DNA of 64,000 bases from Straminergon stramineum. Lineage: Eukaryota > Streptophyta > Bryopsida > Hypnales > Calliergonaceae. Within the stretch, counting starts at the first letter, position 1. Each line of letters starts with the position of its first letter. This document shows, piece after piece, positions 10,861 through 23,305 of this stretch. The position numbers and the translations under genes are program-made. The stretch is taken from positions 22,945,001-23,009,000 of the forward strand of contig OY987265.1 of NCBI GenBank assembly GCA_963920665.1, in the 5' to 3' direction. Below the pieces are notes generated by a model. It searched no databases. It was given only the letters and a program-made list of their open reading frames with translations, and was not told where the DNA came from.

Positions 10861-13800
10861 ATGCCAGGTATTGTTGTTGCGTCTCCATCATCACAGAAGA
10901 GCCTCGACTTCTGACCTTCTATCGCATCGCTCACTGCAGTATGTCCGGCATCTGACTTCTCATGGTACTTCACGCAATTCCTTACCTTGCCACTCCCAAC
11001 AATCACCACTTTTTCTGACATTACAGTGTCTTCTGAGGATACTCTTTCCGCTACTTTAAACATTTTAAGGAGTGTGCTTTCATTGGGAGATCATCCAGTA
11101 GAGCTCGCTGGAGAGATAAAAAATTTATGCATTTCTTATGCAATCATTCGAAGTTGGAGGTTGTAGATCACTATTAGTGACAATAGCTAACCCCATTTTC
11201 CATTTAAAGATCTTTGGCAACAGATTTTGAGTCGAGTGATGCTGACACCACTTTGTCAGGAAGTGTAACCAAGTGTATGAAATAGATGAGATTCTGTTGG
11301 TGACAGGGAGACGTTGTCATGTCCCTAACGGTTTAGGTATGCTCTACCTTACAGGAACTGAAGCAACGACGAAATGCGTTGAAAATGTGTTGGACGTGCT
11401 GAAGGTGGGCTTTAGCATTAGCAGGGCGCATGGAGCAACCGCGATCTCCGATGCGCGGGGGAACCACAGCTATGGCGAGCTCTTACACTCCAGCTTTCAA
11501 TTGTCGAAACTCCTCCAGTCTTTACTCCCTGGAGAGAGGCAACTGCCTGTTGCCAATACCTGCACCGAAGCACATGGAGATGGAGTTACCGAAATTCAGC
11601 ATGACGGATCCAAAACTCTTGGGGTATTTGTTTGATTCTCTTAACCAGTCGAATTACACATAGTGAAAGCACGTTTGAATTTCACATTTCAAATAGCCTT
11701 CTGTACCTTGAACAATCAGTTGGCAAAAAAGGTGCTTTCAGTGCCTTCGTGATTCTTTTTGGTTTTCAGCATCTTTTTTGCCAACTACCGTTTTTGTTAC
11801 AGCTTCAAATGAGCTATGATAATTTCAGAGCGCACCAAGATTCGTTTTGAATTTGGACGGTAAATTTCTAGGGGTTTATGGTCACCAAACCCCTTATCAT
11901 GCAACTTTTGAAAGTTTGTACTAGGAATTGCTGTGGCCACGCCCCTTGTCATGCAGTTTTGCAATTTTAGTTTCCTTCAGTGCAAAACTAGTGTGTACAT
12001 AGCATATGCAATTTTAGCACAGGAGGTCTCACTAAAGTAGAGGATATTATCTGCATCACAGTAAGCATTCTAACTTACATGTAGGTGTGTTCTTTCATTG
12101 GGAGATCAATATAGTGTTGTGGAGAGATCACTTTCTGTGCAAGAGCCAAATTCTCTTGCGATCAAATTTTTCTCAACGTATGAATTTGGTATCCAATCAT
12201 TCAAAGTGGGAGGTTGTAGATCACTTTAAGTTACAGTAGACAAACCCATTTCCATTCAAAGATCAATGGCTTTAGGCACTTGCCAAGTCATGCTTACACC
12301 TTTTGCTAGTAAGTGTCTGGATTCCAAGAGATGAATTGTTGGCTGCTAGGGTGGTCAGTGTTGGAGGCGGGATAAGGTCCTTAACGGTTTTAGTATCCTC
12401 TACCTTATTGAGTATTCACAGGCATTATTGTGAAATTTGGTGAATCAGGTGTACAAGAAAACGAATGCAGAAGGCGAAGTGGTAGTTGTTACTGAGAGAT
12501 CCAAGAATGTGAAGCTGGTAAAGGGGGCTCGTGTAGGCATCATGGGAAAGCCTTGTGCAGAATTCGTAGTTGGGATGTGGGGCACCTGGCTGAGTGGAGC
12601 TGTGGCGGTACCGTTGGCCCTGAATCACCCTGAGTCTGAGCTGCTCCACGTCCTTTCTGATGCGGTAGAACCCGAAACCCTTCAATTGAAATATCTCCTC
12701 ATCATGCACTCTAGTTTCTTCATCTCGTTTTCGTTACCAGGCAAGATCAGAGGTTACTACTTTTCTTCAAACATGTTTCAATAATGCTTCTATTTTTTAT
12801 CATTCGGTACCATCATCGTTCTTTGGGTGTCCACACAGGGTGTCTCTATAGTCTTTGCTACTGAGGAGTATCGAGAGCTCCTTGAACCTGCAGCCGAGAA
12901 GTGTGATGCTCGTTTTTACTTGCTCCCTTCTGTAGCCGGTACTTGCAATGACAAATCTCGTGGACTTCTGCCTATTGAGCAAATGGAAGCACAGGTTCAA
13001 AAGGTGTCATCTAGCATTCGAGGTATTTCAAAATGAACTACCCCTTTTAATAAGATAAGTGCTGAGTAAAAACGTGTTACAATGTATTCCATAGACCAAT
13101 GCCCTTATATGAATCGAAGAGACCACAAATGAACCAGCGTACTGTTTGACAACTCGTTCGAAATTTAATGGATTGTTTGGATGTGTATACTTTTGATTTC
13201 GGTGAGATCTTTTCTAACTAAATTGTTACTTACAAGACTATCTTAGTGAAGATTTTCAAAAGACTCAGTCGTTCGATGTAGTAATTCTAGAGCAATTTCT
13301 CTTATCATTTCCAGGAGTGCTCAAAATATCGAACTTCCATGAGATGAAGCTATTATTTGCTTTCATTCCTAGCAATTTGTTTGTCAAGATCTATTGTTGG
13401 TGCAGGGGAGCAGGTAGCTCTAATTATTTATACGAGTGGGACTACGGGGAAGCCAAAAGGAGCTGTTCATACTCATGCCAGCATTGGGGCTCAGGTAATA
13501 AGAGTTTAATCACATGTGGTATGCTTTTCTACACCAGATAATGGCTTCTGCCTCATAATGATCCTGACTGTACTCCTACTTTATCTATGAGTTTTGTTGA
13601 CTAATTTCAACACGGTTTCGGACCAAAGTCTATACTTGCAAGTAGCCAGATCGTCTATTTTTTAGTTCTGAAGTTTTGAAATCTCTCGTATGTAAGCAGG
13701 TACGGATGCTGGCCAAAGCTTGGGAATATTCTCCCAAGGACCGGTTCCTTCACTGTCTGCCTCTGCACCATATCCTTCGCAATTGCTTTTTGAACTCAAG

Positions 13801-16800
13801 CCTCCAAAACGCCATATGCTAGGTTAGATTTTAGATAATTCGTCTTCAACTTCTGAAGTACTAGAAATTTCGATTTGTAAGAAGCACTTGGATATCCAAA
13901 AAAGTGATGTGAAATTTGGGATCTGAATTGGTATCAGATGATTAGAGTGATTTGCGAGCCCTAGATTGGAGCAAATTAAAATTCGTAATTTGTTCCCTGC
14001 TGTACGAACTAAGCTCTTCCGTTTCCATAGTGATCCTTGACATGCTGCAACTTACATGTGCATGGATTGGTCAACATTTTGCTGGCGCCTTTGTTCATAG
14101 GTGCTACGGTAATTTTCTTTCTACATGGATTCATATTTATGTGATTCCTTCCTTTATACCTAAGAAATCGCTATATACCTAGTTGTATTTGCTCCTGATA
14201 ATATTCTTGGTTTTTAAAGCTGATAAATTCTTTCATGGATTTCAATACTTGCAGATTGAATTTTTGCCCAAGTTTGGCGCATGGGAAGTATGGCAGAGGT
14301 GGCAGGAGTCGTATCCAAACCCAGATGTACCAGCTAGTGATGCCATAACCGTCTTTAGTGGGGTAAGCTTTCTTCATTTCCTTACCATGAAGTTGATGAT
14401 CCAGGCATTGCCCTTTAGCAACTCGTCTACATATCCTTCTAATGGACCATGATTGAAAGTCCAGTAAATTCTCGGGAACAGTGTTATGAGAAAATTAATT
14501 TGCGGCTGCTTTGCGAAGTGTGTTCGTCTATGAAGTTGGCCATTTACTAAAAAAGCCGAAACGAGGTTTACTTACTCTATTTTAATTATGAATCAGGTGC
14601 CTACAATGTATGTACGACTCCTCCAAGGTTATGACCTTATGGATGTAGACCAGCAGAAATCATGCTCCTTGGCTGCCGGCAGATTGCGCCTTTTGGTAAT
14701 CCGTTTTCAAAATTGATGATATGCTTTTCTGCTACGGAATTTGAGCGACCAAATCGGAAAAATTTAATCGGGATTTGGGTACGTTCTTACATTCTTTCCT
14801 GATGAATGTCAGATGTGTGGATCATCGGCGCTGCCACAACCAGTTATGGAGAAGTGGGAACGTGTGACGGGACATCGTCTGCTTGAAAGATATGGGATGA
14901 CTGAGGTTTGCATACATCTTTTTATGCTTTCTTGTTATTCATATGACATCTCACTTGCGTGGATATGCAACTTGTGCAGGGAGCATCGGCTTTGAGGTCT
15001 GTTTTAATTGTTTGTATACAAATTTGTTTTAGAAATAAAAGTTTAAAAAAATATTGGGTCAGGCACTTTTTAGAATGTAAACTTCAATTTGGATCATGCT
15101 CGTTCCCCATATGAAATTAAGAAGAATTGTCTCAATACTTGTTTCCAAGAAAAAATAAAAACTCATGACATAGATTTATTTTTAATAAATTTAACATCAT
15201 GTCAAAAACTTAGCTAGTTTGTTCTCTGTTACATGTATTAAAAAATCCTTATATTTTAGAAGTCATCTTAACCCTTTAAGGACGAGCAATTCATCATTTT
15301 GAAATGCGCATTTTATACGATCATATTGGAGACAGAATAATTGAAACGGAGAAGATCTTTGTATCATTAGATTGAGTGAGGAACATTGCATGTGTTAGTT
15401 GGAAATAAAATTATTTGAACAAATGAGAATTCCCAATAAAACTTTTCAAAACTCCGAAAGTAACATGAGTCCAAAATGTGGTCTTCTTCGTCCTTAAAGG
15501 TTAGACGTCAAGTTGCTCCCTCGATGTCAGAAGCGTGTTTTATATTCACATAGATATAGGCACTACCAGTTTCTCATTGGCTTGTTTCATTTGGGGTTTG
15601 CGTCATTATCTATAAGCTACTCATTGAGACCTGTTGATGTTATTGAAATACAGTTTGGTATGGGACTGTCCAACCCTCTTCATGGTGAAAGGAGGCCAGG
15701 GTTCGTTGGGAAGCCTTTTCCTGGTGTGGAGGTCAGGCGTCTCTTCCAGTTCTTATCCTCATCCAAAACCATGACATACTTCTGACTGTTCTGTTGCAAC
15801 TTTCAACAAATGTGAATTTCATTAATCCAATATGTAATATCTACGATTATTATATTTATGATCCTTTAATGTGAATGTGGTTTAATAATTGATAATACTA
15901 GCTATGCTGTATGGTGTTTTGAACCTCAGGCGTTGATTCTTGAAGATGAGGATGCTGCCACAGGTGTAGGAACACTGTGGATCAGAAGTCCGGGAATGTT
16001 CAGTGAATATTGGAACCTACCAGAGGTAAACATATAGTGAATTAGAACTTTGGCAGTGTGATGATGGTGCTTGCATACTGGGTAACTCCCTTGCAGTAAA
16101 AGGGAACATTACTAGAATATTCTAAGAATATTCTAGCAATGGATTTCTAAACTCTATTTATTTTTACTTGTAGTATGATGTTGACCTCTAAGGCCTTACG
16201 GAATAGGGTGTTTAGAGTAAATATAAATTTAGTTGATAAACACCCTATTCCGTATAAGAATTCTCATGTAGTTTACAAATATGACGGAGTGACCCCCGAG
16301 CCTCCGTAAGCTAGATTCCTTGAATTGTAAGCGTTTGAATGGTTTTGGCAGGTGACTGAAAACTCTTTTAGGAAGGATGGCTTTTTTGAAACTGGGGATA
16401 CAGCTTCAAACGAAGATGGATACTACAAAATTCTTGGACGTACGTAAACTCCTGCACTCAGAACTTATCAGAACTGGATCTTGTTCTCCCTACAATTATT
16501 CATTCAGTTTGTCTTGCTTCAGAAATAGACATCACGAGAGTGGTTTCCAGACAATGATCTAAAGCTTTCTCATGACAAAGTACCGATTTATTTCAATATT
16601 TCAAGCACCCGCATAAGTGGGCAAACTTCGATGTAGTCGTAATAAGTGCAACTGGCTTGTGACAGGGACAAGTGTGGATATTATCAAGTCAGGAGGCTAT
16701 AAAATATCTGCACTTGAAATTGAAGCTGTCCTCCTTCAGGTGTGAGACTGCTCAAGCTCTCTTGATTTGATGAGCACCATGTAGTTACATGTCTTCCTTT

Positions 16801-18147
16801 CAAACGTAGATTCCTTGTTTTCTGAGCCATTTCCAAAACGGGGCATGTTGCTAATGAGCAAATTTGAACCAATGGGTGATGAGCTTCTAATATTTGAGGA
16901 GCGATCGTTGAGAACTAAGGAGGCCCATTATGGTCATTTTGCAGCATCCTATGATAGCAGAGTGTGCAATTATAGGTATTCCGGACAAGGACTATGGGGA
17001 AATCGTTTCAGCTGTAATTGTTCCCCATGAAGCACAAGCTGCATCAGCCGCTGCAGAATGGAAGCCAGTTCTCACTTTGCAAGCCCTGCGTGAATGGGCA
17101 CGCTCTATGCTAGCTCCCTATAAGGTGAATTATCATCTTTGACTTAAATGCTGTTCATGTTTGTCAGCAAATTAAGCAGTTTCTTTTGCCAATCTACTTC
17201 ATAAAACCACTTGATTACAAGGATATAGAATATTATTGGTTCTTGTGTTTGCAATAGCTAATGTGATTAGAACAACTTCGAGCAAGGGAGTATGATCTAG
17301 AACTTTTTCACCTTCACTTTTTTAAGGAAACTGCACCCAATTGCAATCTGTCTCTAAAACTGACCTCTACACATTCCTGCATATAACGTACAGCCTCTAT
17401 TCTTGAGAGCCTAGGACCTCTATTCATAAGGTATCCAAAAAACTCATGCAAAGAGAATCTGACATCCCCTTGGACTCCCAACAAGATTTAACAAAAAAAT
17501 AGATGGTTTAATAATACTTAGGAACCATGCTCAAATGTTCATTCAGACGATTTTATGTGCCGTGAAAACAGCCTCTGTGGCTTTGATTTTTGAAACGGTT
17601 GGTTGTTGATTTTGCACTGATGATCATATTTGTCTTTGTTTTCAGCTAATATGATCTTGCTGCTGTAATACGAGTACATTCAGTATCTTTGCAAAGTAGG
17701 AATTGGACTTCTCCATGTAGACACTGGCGAATTCAGAGTTTGAAGTCTAGGAACTGAAATTTCTGGTTCGCTTTTCTTGATGCAGATTCCTCGGCATTTG
17801 CTAGTTTCAGAATCGCTTCCTTGCAATGCCATGGGCAAGGTATGTCTTCTTCCCTTGATATAACGCCAAATAATATTCTGAAACGAACAAGACTGCAGCT
17901 TTTGAGGACAGATGCACAGAGAACCGAGAACGGCTATAAATATCAGAAGGCTTTGAATTTACAAAATCTCAACAGACATTGAACTTCGTATGATTAGTAA
18001 TGGTTTTTATCTGTTGGGACGAGAGACCCCGTTGTAGTTGTCATTGAAGGTATATGTGATTTGCATCAAGATTCTATGCTGTTTGTTTTGCAGGTAAACA
18101 AAAAAGTTTTGAAGGCTTTAATTCTGAGGAGCTTTCCAAAGGCCTGA
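10861..18147 (+). CDS. AAE13: Malonyl-CoA synthetase (acyl-activating enzyme 13 / ACSF3 type)
   Basis: Activates malonate to malonyl-CoA through a malonyl-AMP intermediate. In plants it detoxifies malonate and feeds mitochondrial fatty acid synthesis. Coding exons: 10861-10867 (tentative), 11355-11623, 12449-12664, 12839-13022, 13406-13494, 13700-13769, 14056-14108, 14255-14362, 14597-14695, 14813-14905, 15654-15731, 15930-16025, 16352-16439, 16666-16739, 16945-17124, 17786-17839, 18094-18147 (1812 nt, 603 aa). AMP-binding signature [11 protein letters not shown] lies at 234-244, LPLHHVHGL near 275-283, RYGMTE at 391-396, TGD at 468-470, and the adenylating lysine in NAMGKVNK at 586. The region around [16 protein letters not shown] also fits this subfamily. 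The start is uncertain: ATG-CCA-G at 10861 spliced to 11355 keeps frame, but an unspliced ATG-like start near 11273 is also in frame. The intron 13770-14055 is AT-AC (separate entry). Confidence 0.94.
11071..11354 (+). repeat. Intronic duplicated block, copy 1
   Basis: Lies at the 3' end of the intron before the N-terminal exon. It shares ordered blocks with 12085-12420: TTTCATTGGGAGATCA, GGAGGTTGTAGATCACT, a CCATTT...AAAGATC block, and CTCTACCTTA just before the splice acceptor. The copies are diverged with small gaps, so the duplication is old. Confidence 0.75.
12085..12420 (+). repeat. Intronic duplicated block, copy 2
   Basis: Second copy of the block at 11071-11354, about 1 kb downstream in the next intron of the malonyl-CoA synthetase gene. 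It also ends a few bases before a splice acceptor (that of exon 12449-12664). Confidence 0.75.
13770..14055 (+). other. U12-type AT-AC intron in the malonyl-CoA synthetase gene
   Basis: The upstream exon ends ...CTG CAC C and the intron begins ATATCCTTCG, the exact consensus of the minor-class donor. The next exon begins AT GTG CAT GGA, preceded by AC. TCCTTGAC at 14034-14041 matches the U12 branch-point consensus, with the branch A 15 nt from the intron end. Joining gives the conserved LPLHHVHGL. No GT donor or in-frame AG acceptor nearby would restore that motif. Confidence 0.93.
15268..15504. mobile_element. Short TTAA-type inverted-repeat element in a synthetase intron
   Basis: The left end reads TTAA then CCCTTTAAGGACGA; the right end reads TCGTCCTTAAAGG then TTAG. 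The 14-nt arms are inverted copies differing by one base in length. The element is 237 bp, non-coding, and sits wholly within the intron between exons 14813-14905 and 15654-15731. Its ends resemble those of the larger elements at 32516, 47366 and 52732. Confidence 0.6.
16112..16136. repeat. Perfect 11-bp-arm palindrome in intron
   Basis: Arms CTAGAATATTC and GAATATTCTAG around a TAA loop. It lies in the intron between exons 15930-16025 and 16352-16439 of the synthetase, 60 bp before a second hairpin. Confidence 0.8.
16197..16254. repeat. Perfect 18-bp inverted repeat with 22-nt loop
   Basis: Arms TACGGAATAGGGTGTTTA (16197-16214) and its exact reverse complement (16237-16254). As RNA it would form a stable intronic stem. 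It may be a very small MITE or the tip of one. Confidence 0.85.
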
Positions 18148-18398
18148 ATTTCCAGATCGTCAAGAACGTGGTATATTACTCCTTTAGGTCCTCGGAAGGA
18201 GGATAGGTTCTGTTAGCAAGTTTCAAATTACTGAATACTTGCAAATATTATGATTGGCGGAATAAATCTGTCATACTGAGAGTTCAGCCTGGAGTTCGGA
18301 ATATGGTAGCAAGAGATGGTCATTAGTTATGCCATTTCTGAATGCACTTCAAACTATCCACTCAAAAGACAGAGCACTTCTTGCTCAATTAATTAGCG

Positions 18399-18613
18399 CC
18401 CCCCCCCCCCCCCTCCCCTGAAAAAAAATAAAAACACCCCCTTCCCTGCTGTTGATCCTGATACCGTACATATATCATATGGATATGGATACGGATTATC
18501 CCATATCGATTGTTAGATGACTTCGTTTTCAAAAATACAACCGGAGGGGGGATACGGATTATCCCATATCGATTGTCAGACGACTTCGTTTTCAAAAATA
18601 CAATTGTGAAGGG
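18399..18613. repeat. Poly-C run and 63-bp tandem repeat
   Basis: Fifteen C residues at 18399-18413 are followed by two tandem copies of a 63-bp unit (18488-18550 and 18551-18613) that begin GATACGGATTATCCCATATC and differ by a few transitions. Flanking sequence ACTATCCACTCAAAAGA occurs on both sides (near 18355 and 18699), which suggests an insertion or unequal exchange. Confidence 0.7.
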
Positions 18614-20036
18614 GGTCATTGTTTTTTTCCCACGAGGTGGGGGGCTATGTAATTGAAATTGAGTCCAATTTTAGTTGCCTTAGACAGCCTTCCTCACTAT
18701 CCACTCAAAAGATAGCATGCACACATCTTTATTCATTACAAGAAATAAGTTATGAGGCCAAAAGACAGCTACTTATGGAGAAAATTGGTTTTGAAGGTAT
18801 TTGATGGGATCAAATACTATTTTAGGAAATCCCCAGCTAGCAATTTGAATTACATAATTGTTGTTGTCACTTTCTATGTTTTGGGTGAAAAAGTCATACG
18901 GAGTATTGAATAGTGACAAGAATCAAATTGAATCTATTTTTAGGAGACATAGAGTTTTCTATCCTCGAATTTATTTGGATAAAATGTTGGTATACAAAAT
19001 CTTCTATCTAGTAAGGAATCTAGTTTGTGTGTTATAATTGACTATGTGTTTGCTCTCCTAATTCATTGGTCCATAAAAATTTTACATATAAATTTTATAA
19101 AATTCATACCCTCTTTCATTTTTTCATATGTACTAAATTCTTCAAAATTAGGCAAACCCCACAAATTCTACAAATCTCACCTAATTCTAATTGTTGTCCA
19201 ATTCTATAGAGGTTTGTAGTGACATTTCACCAAATTTTCCTTGAGAATTGCTACTAACATCTACTCTTAAAACCCTTTGATATGCAATCAACCAAGTCTA
19301 TTGTTTTTTCATCCATCCTAATATGTTGAGAGTAGTATTTGTAAGAAAACCAAGCATGGGTACACTTGTCTTTTCCTTGAGCTCCTTGGATTAGTCCTGT
19401 TTTAGGTGAACAACAATTGTAGTAATTGGTTGACTTTTTAGATCATGCTCAAAGTAAACCAAAAAACATGAGCAAAAAATTCCACAAGACAAAGTCCAAC
19501 CTCTAAATGCCCAAATTGCATTTTTTGGCAACATAGTGCTTTGGGGCAACTCACTATGAATGGAATTTTTTTTTTTTTTCTTGGAAATTTTCACACAACA
19601 TGTGCCCAAGGAGTAGCTTTAAAGCCCTACAATTTTCATAACTTTTGACTACATGGTTAAAGAGTTATTACATGATATGTCATTTTCATTACTTAATGGG
19701 CAGTCTAGGGAGCTTAAAAAATTCTTATAAAATCACTTTTTTAAGAAATAAAAATTTGAAATCAGCTCTCTAGATTTATGGTAGACCAATCCATCACCAT
19801 TCACTACCTAATTCCACTCTCCTACTTTAGGCCCAAACTCTATCCATACAAACATCCAAATTTGTCCAAAATAATATGCAAATCCATTCAAGATTCTAAC
19901 AAAATCAATGCATTGATGCCAAAATGGGTAACATGTCATTCCTTGATTGGTGAGAACTTAAGTGCCAATAGGTCCAAGGAAAGGTAGTTACAAGATGGTT
20001 TTGGGACATTTACTCCACTCTACAAGCACTTTTGTA

Positions 20037-20217
20037 ATTTCAAACTTGACCACTTCAAAAATTCACAAAAATTACGATTTTAATTAAAAAAATTATAATT
20101 CCACTTGGGTTTGATCTATGAAACAAGCATACACCTCTAAAATATATGTGCCCCTCTTAGAATTGTCCCCAAGACACTCAAATTCCAAATGAGGGTAGTA
20201 ATAGGCTTGTCTACTTT
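20037..20217. mobile_element. Truncated copy of the 400-bp MITE
   Basis: Matches the right half of the element at 458-859 in the same orientation, including the stretch about aligned C(A)CCTCTNAAATATNTG and a degenerate right end AATAGGCTTGTCTA. Confidence 0.55.
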
Positions 20218-20229
20218 ATATATACATGA

Positions 20230-20803
20230 AAAGCTTTGAATCATTCCATTTGATCAATGAGATGAAGGTTATGAAAAGTTTTAGTTTGCAAGTAGTTATG
20301 AAATCTCCACTCTAAAATAAACTTTGAAGTCCTACATTTAACCCAATTTTCAATGTTTTTGAAATAAAATAAGAACAAATGGGTGTAGATTTTTAACAAT
20401 CTTGTATTTTAAATCATACTCTATTTTTTCTTCTTACTATTTTTATCCTATATGTTGTACAATTCTAAATGATCTAAATTTTTTCAAGCATGTATCCAAC
20501 TTGTCTTGAGGAAGGAATCCAAAGAAGCACCACTGTTTTGGACATTTTTTCTTACAAATGTGACCTTGTAAAGTGTAGTTGCATGGTTTCTCATCTGGTG
20601 AAAAAAAGGATTTTTGTCAATTCAAATGCTAATATCTTGCAATCTACATGGTGGAAATTTCTGAAATTTTTTCTACATCTTTTCAAACAAGATACTACAA
20701 GATCCTATAGTTGCATGTTGATTTTTTTCTAAAATTTGGTACTTGTATTTGAAATGGCAGTTTTGGAGCTTTTTTGTGAGAATATAGTCAAATACATTTA
20801 GGG
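20230..20803. mobile_element. Fragment of the TTAA-type element family
   Basis: Closely matches 42740-43377: the shared blocks include ACTCTAAAATAAACTTTGAA, AAAGAAGCACCA and AATGCTAATATCTTGCAATC in the same order. The right end CATTTAGGGGTAAA is a decayed family terminus. No left terminus is seen. Confidence 0.6.
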
Positions 20804-22004
20804 GTAAACTTGAATTGGAATTTTATGAAACTATTGGACCACCATTTGATTCATAATGCAGTATAATTTCTAGAATTTTTTTTTTAAACTCAAAATTTGA
20901 AAACGGGTCCATCAAAAAAGAGGGGCAGAAACCAGAAAAAATGGTCACTTGGGTCATTAGGGGTGAAGGGATAAACACCAAGATCAGAAGACACCCCATG
21001 TTTGACACAATTCCAGAACACAGATCCCTGCCAAGAAAAAAGGAACAAATGGTGCTCCAAATGACGACCAATAAATGTTCCTGAGCTTACAAATATCACA
21101 GGCAAAGAATTATTGTCCAACTGTACAACCTCCTGTAAAAAAGAGGACTCTAGATATTCCATCAAAATGATGTTGAAGTGGCTCTGAACTATAGTAGAAC
21201 CACCCATTACCAACCATTTAAGTATTCTGTGCTTGATCTGGAGCAGTGTAAGCAATGCAAATTTTTTGCCATGTAGAACAATAGAAATCATGGGTGTTGG
21301 CAAATTTTCATAAATTTTTTCCTGAAATTCAAATTGCTATGAATTGTAGAAGCCAAAAGTTGGCCTGCACCCATCCCCAGCACACAGATTCTTCCATCAC
21401 TGCTCATCTAAAGACTAATGTGGCTCTTGAAACAAAGCACATGTGTCATAATAGTGATGGCTGGAACATAGTTGGAAACCAAGAAACTAATGGTTAGATA
21501 TCAGTCATCTCTCTGTTGAATTTCTCATTACCTATATACTGTCCATGGGGCCTGGCTGGCAATGGGTGGTTCTAGCATATGCAGCAAAAGTGGACATGGA
21601 ACTCACAGTCAAAACCCATGAGTCAACCCCAAGAGTTTGCAGGTGTCGCCAACAGAGATTTATATTCAGGGTCAATAGCTGACCAAAACCTGCCACGCAA
21701 GTGCAAAGTTGAATTTAATCTGTAAGTTCCCAAATGGCCAAGGTGACAGCTTCTAAGTCTATAGGACTATAGGAGATGAAATACATCAGTTAAAAAACTT
21801 CAAAGAAGAAAACAAAAAGTATCAACAGAAAGAAAGAAGAAACCATATCCAACAATTTTTGAACAATAGAAATCAATGTTTTTAAAGTTACTAGCTATAA
21901 GCAACAATTAGCTTCCAAAGTGTACTTTCTAGTTTTAGCTTGAGTCCTTGGGGATGAAAGTCATTGCAAAACCACAATTTTAAAAGTGAATTCCACCTGT
22001 GTTA

Positions 22005-23305
22005 TCACTGGGCCGCCAACAAATCTAGCACTGATGAAGGAGGAGGGCGAGGAGGAAGAAACACAACATCGAGTATTTCCACCGAATTGGATTCTGCAAC
22101 AACTACAAAACCATCATCCCTTGGAGATACTTCTGGCTCATCAATGCAACAATCGGCCTCAATAGTGAAAGTTGATGAGGCTCCACCCACAACATTGCTC
22201 ACTGTCTTGAGTTTCATCATGTAAGGAAACGATGTTTGCTTAGCAAATCGGTCTGATAAGACCTTCAAAACAGTGAGATAGCACTTGTCTCCAACAGAGT
22301 GCCCGAATCTCCCTATCCCAACAGTTCCAATCCGGTTTCGGCACACCGCAAAACACAGGTCATTCCCAAATACAATGTGGAATTTTTCTTTCGGATGCAT
22401 GAAGAAATTCGTCGAACTCGCATCATGCACTCCACAGCTACCAGGATGGCTCTGCCTCACATGCTCCTGGAAGAGATTGTACTGAAAGCGGGACAGCAAG
22501 GGATTGTCACGGAAGTAGCAACCCGGAAAGGGGCAGCTCAGAGGCTCAAACACGCAGGTTCTTTCGTGGGAGCCCTTCTCTGAAAACTTCACCGTTGCAG
22601 TGCACCCGGAATCTGCGAACTTGCACTTCACCTTGAGAGACTCGATCAATTTCTCCAGCACTAGGCATCGAATGGACCCCGTTGGTTGTTGGCAGGAGGG
22701 GCACACATTGTTGGTCTTCTTGGAACATGAGGCGCAGGCCACATGTCCGTTCTGGCACTGCAACATCACCAGATCATGATAATTCAGAGACTTTGTTTCA
22801 TAGATTTAGGTGAAGGGAACTACACTGAAACATCGTCAATCTAACCATTCCACGTCCCAGCTTTATCATCATGTCGTAGTTTGAATATGTGGAAAATATG
22901 CTAGAGTCAAAGATAGCGTATCAAGTGTGCAGAATGTCATTTTAGAGAAGGCCATGCTTGTATGCTCATTAGGAAGTAAATACCCATGCGTGAGCGGAGG
23001 TCATAGCCAACTACAACTGTTGCAATTAAGCAAGAAAAGAATTCCGAAATGAGGCAGCAAGGGTTTCATACTTGATAAATTGGCGATGCCAGATGCTCAG
23101 TGCAGATGGTGCAATCGAGCAGATCAAGATCGAAAACAGACGCGTCCTTCGCTTCAAACCCTAAACCATCGATCACGGTTCGATCGGAGAGTTTTCCCGG
23201 AGATTCAGATGCCCTTTCACTAATTGTAGAATTTGAAGCTGCAGATGATGACTCCTCCGCCCCCAGTCTCCTCCGCTTCACGCCTTCCACTCCTCCATAC
23301 CTCAT
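22005..23305 (-). CDS. SINA-like RING E3 ubiquitin-protein ligase
   Basis: Transfers ubiquitin to substrate proteins. Two exons: 23305-23072 and 22757-22005 (328 aa including 78 from exon 1). The RING finger spans about residues 65-104: C65-x2-C68 in LDCTICTEHL, then CQNGHVACASC across the exon junction, and CPSC. The SIAH-type substrate-binding region with its own zinc fingers follows (CKFADSGC...HERTC, then CPFPGCYF...HVRQSHPGSC). The order and spacing match plant SINA-like proteins. The ATG at 23305 is the first in frame; the open frame above it starts at GTG. The basic KRRR near residue 10 could be a nuclear signal. Substrates cannot be read from sequence. It sits between the two malonyl-CoA genes with no obvious functional link. 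Confidence 0.92.

Larger units (their letters stand above)
18148..22004. other. Intergenic region between AAE13 and the SINA-like gene
   Basis: About 3.9 kb, AT-rich. It contains a 15-C run and a 63-bp tandem repeat (18.4-18.6 kb), a truncated copy of the 400-bp MITE (about 20.04-20.22 kb) and a fragment of the TTAA-type family (20.23-20.80 kb). The rest, including a 137-codon minus-strand frame at 20890-21303, shows nothing I recognise. Confidence 0.5.

Noticed and set aside
13770..13820. Reading the synthetase exon straight on to [12 protein letters not shown] and a stop
   Set aside because: It destroys the HHVHG motif, and the U12 donor and acceptor give an exact conserved join.
20890..21303. 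137-codon minus-strand open frame
   Set aside because: No recognisable family, no splice context, and hydrophobic residues follow AT-rich composition; most likely chance.
22285..22583. Plus-strand open frames opposite the SINA-like gene
   Set aside because: Antisense shadows of the conserved zinc-finger exon.
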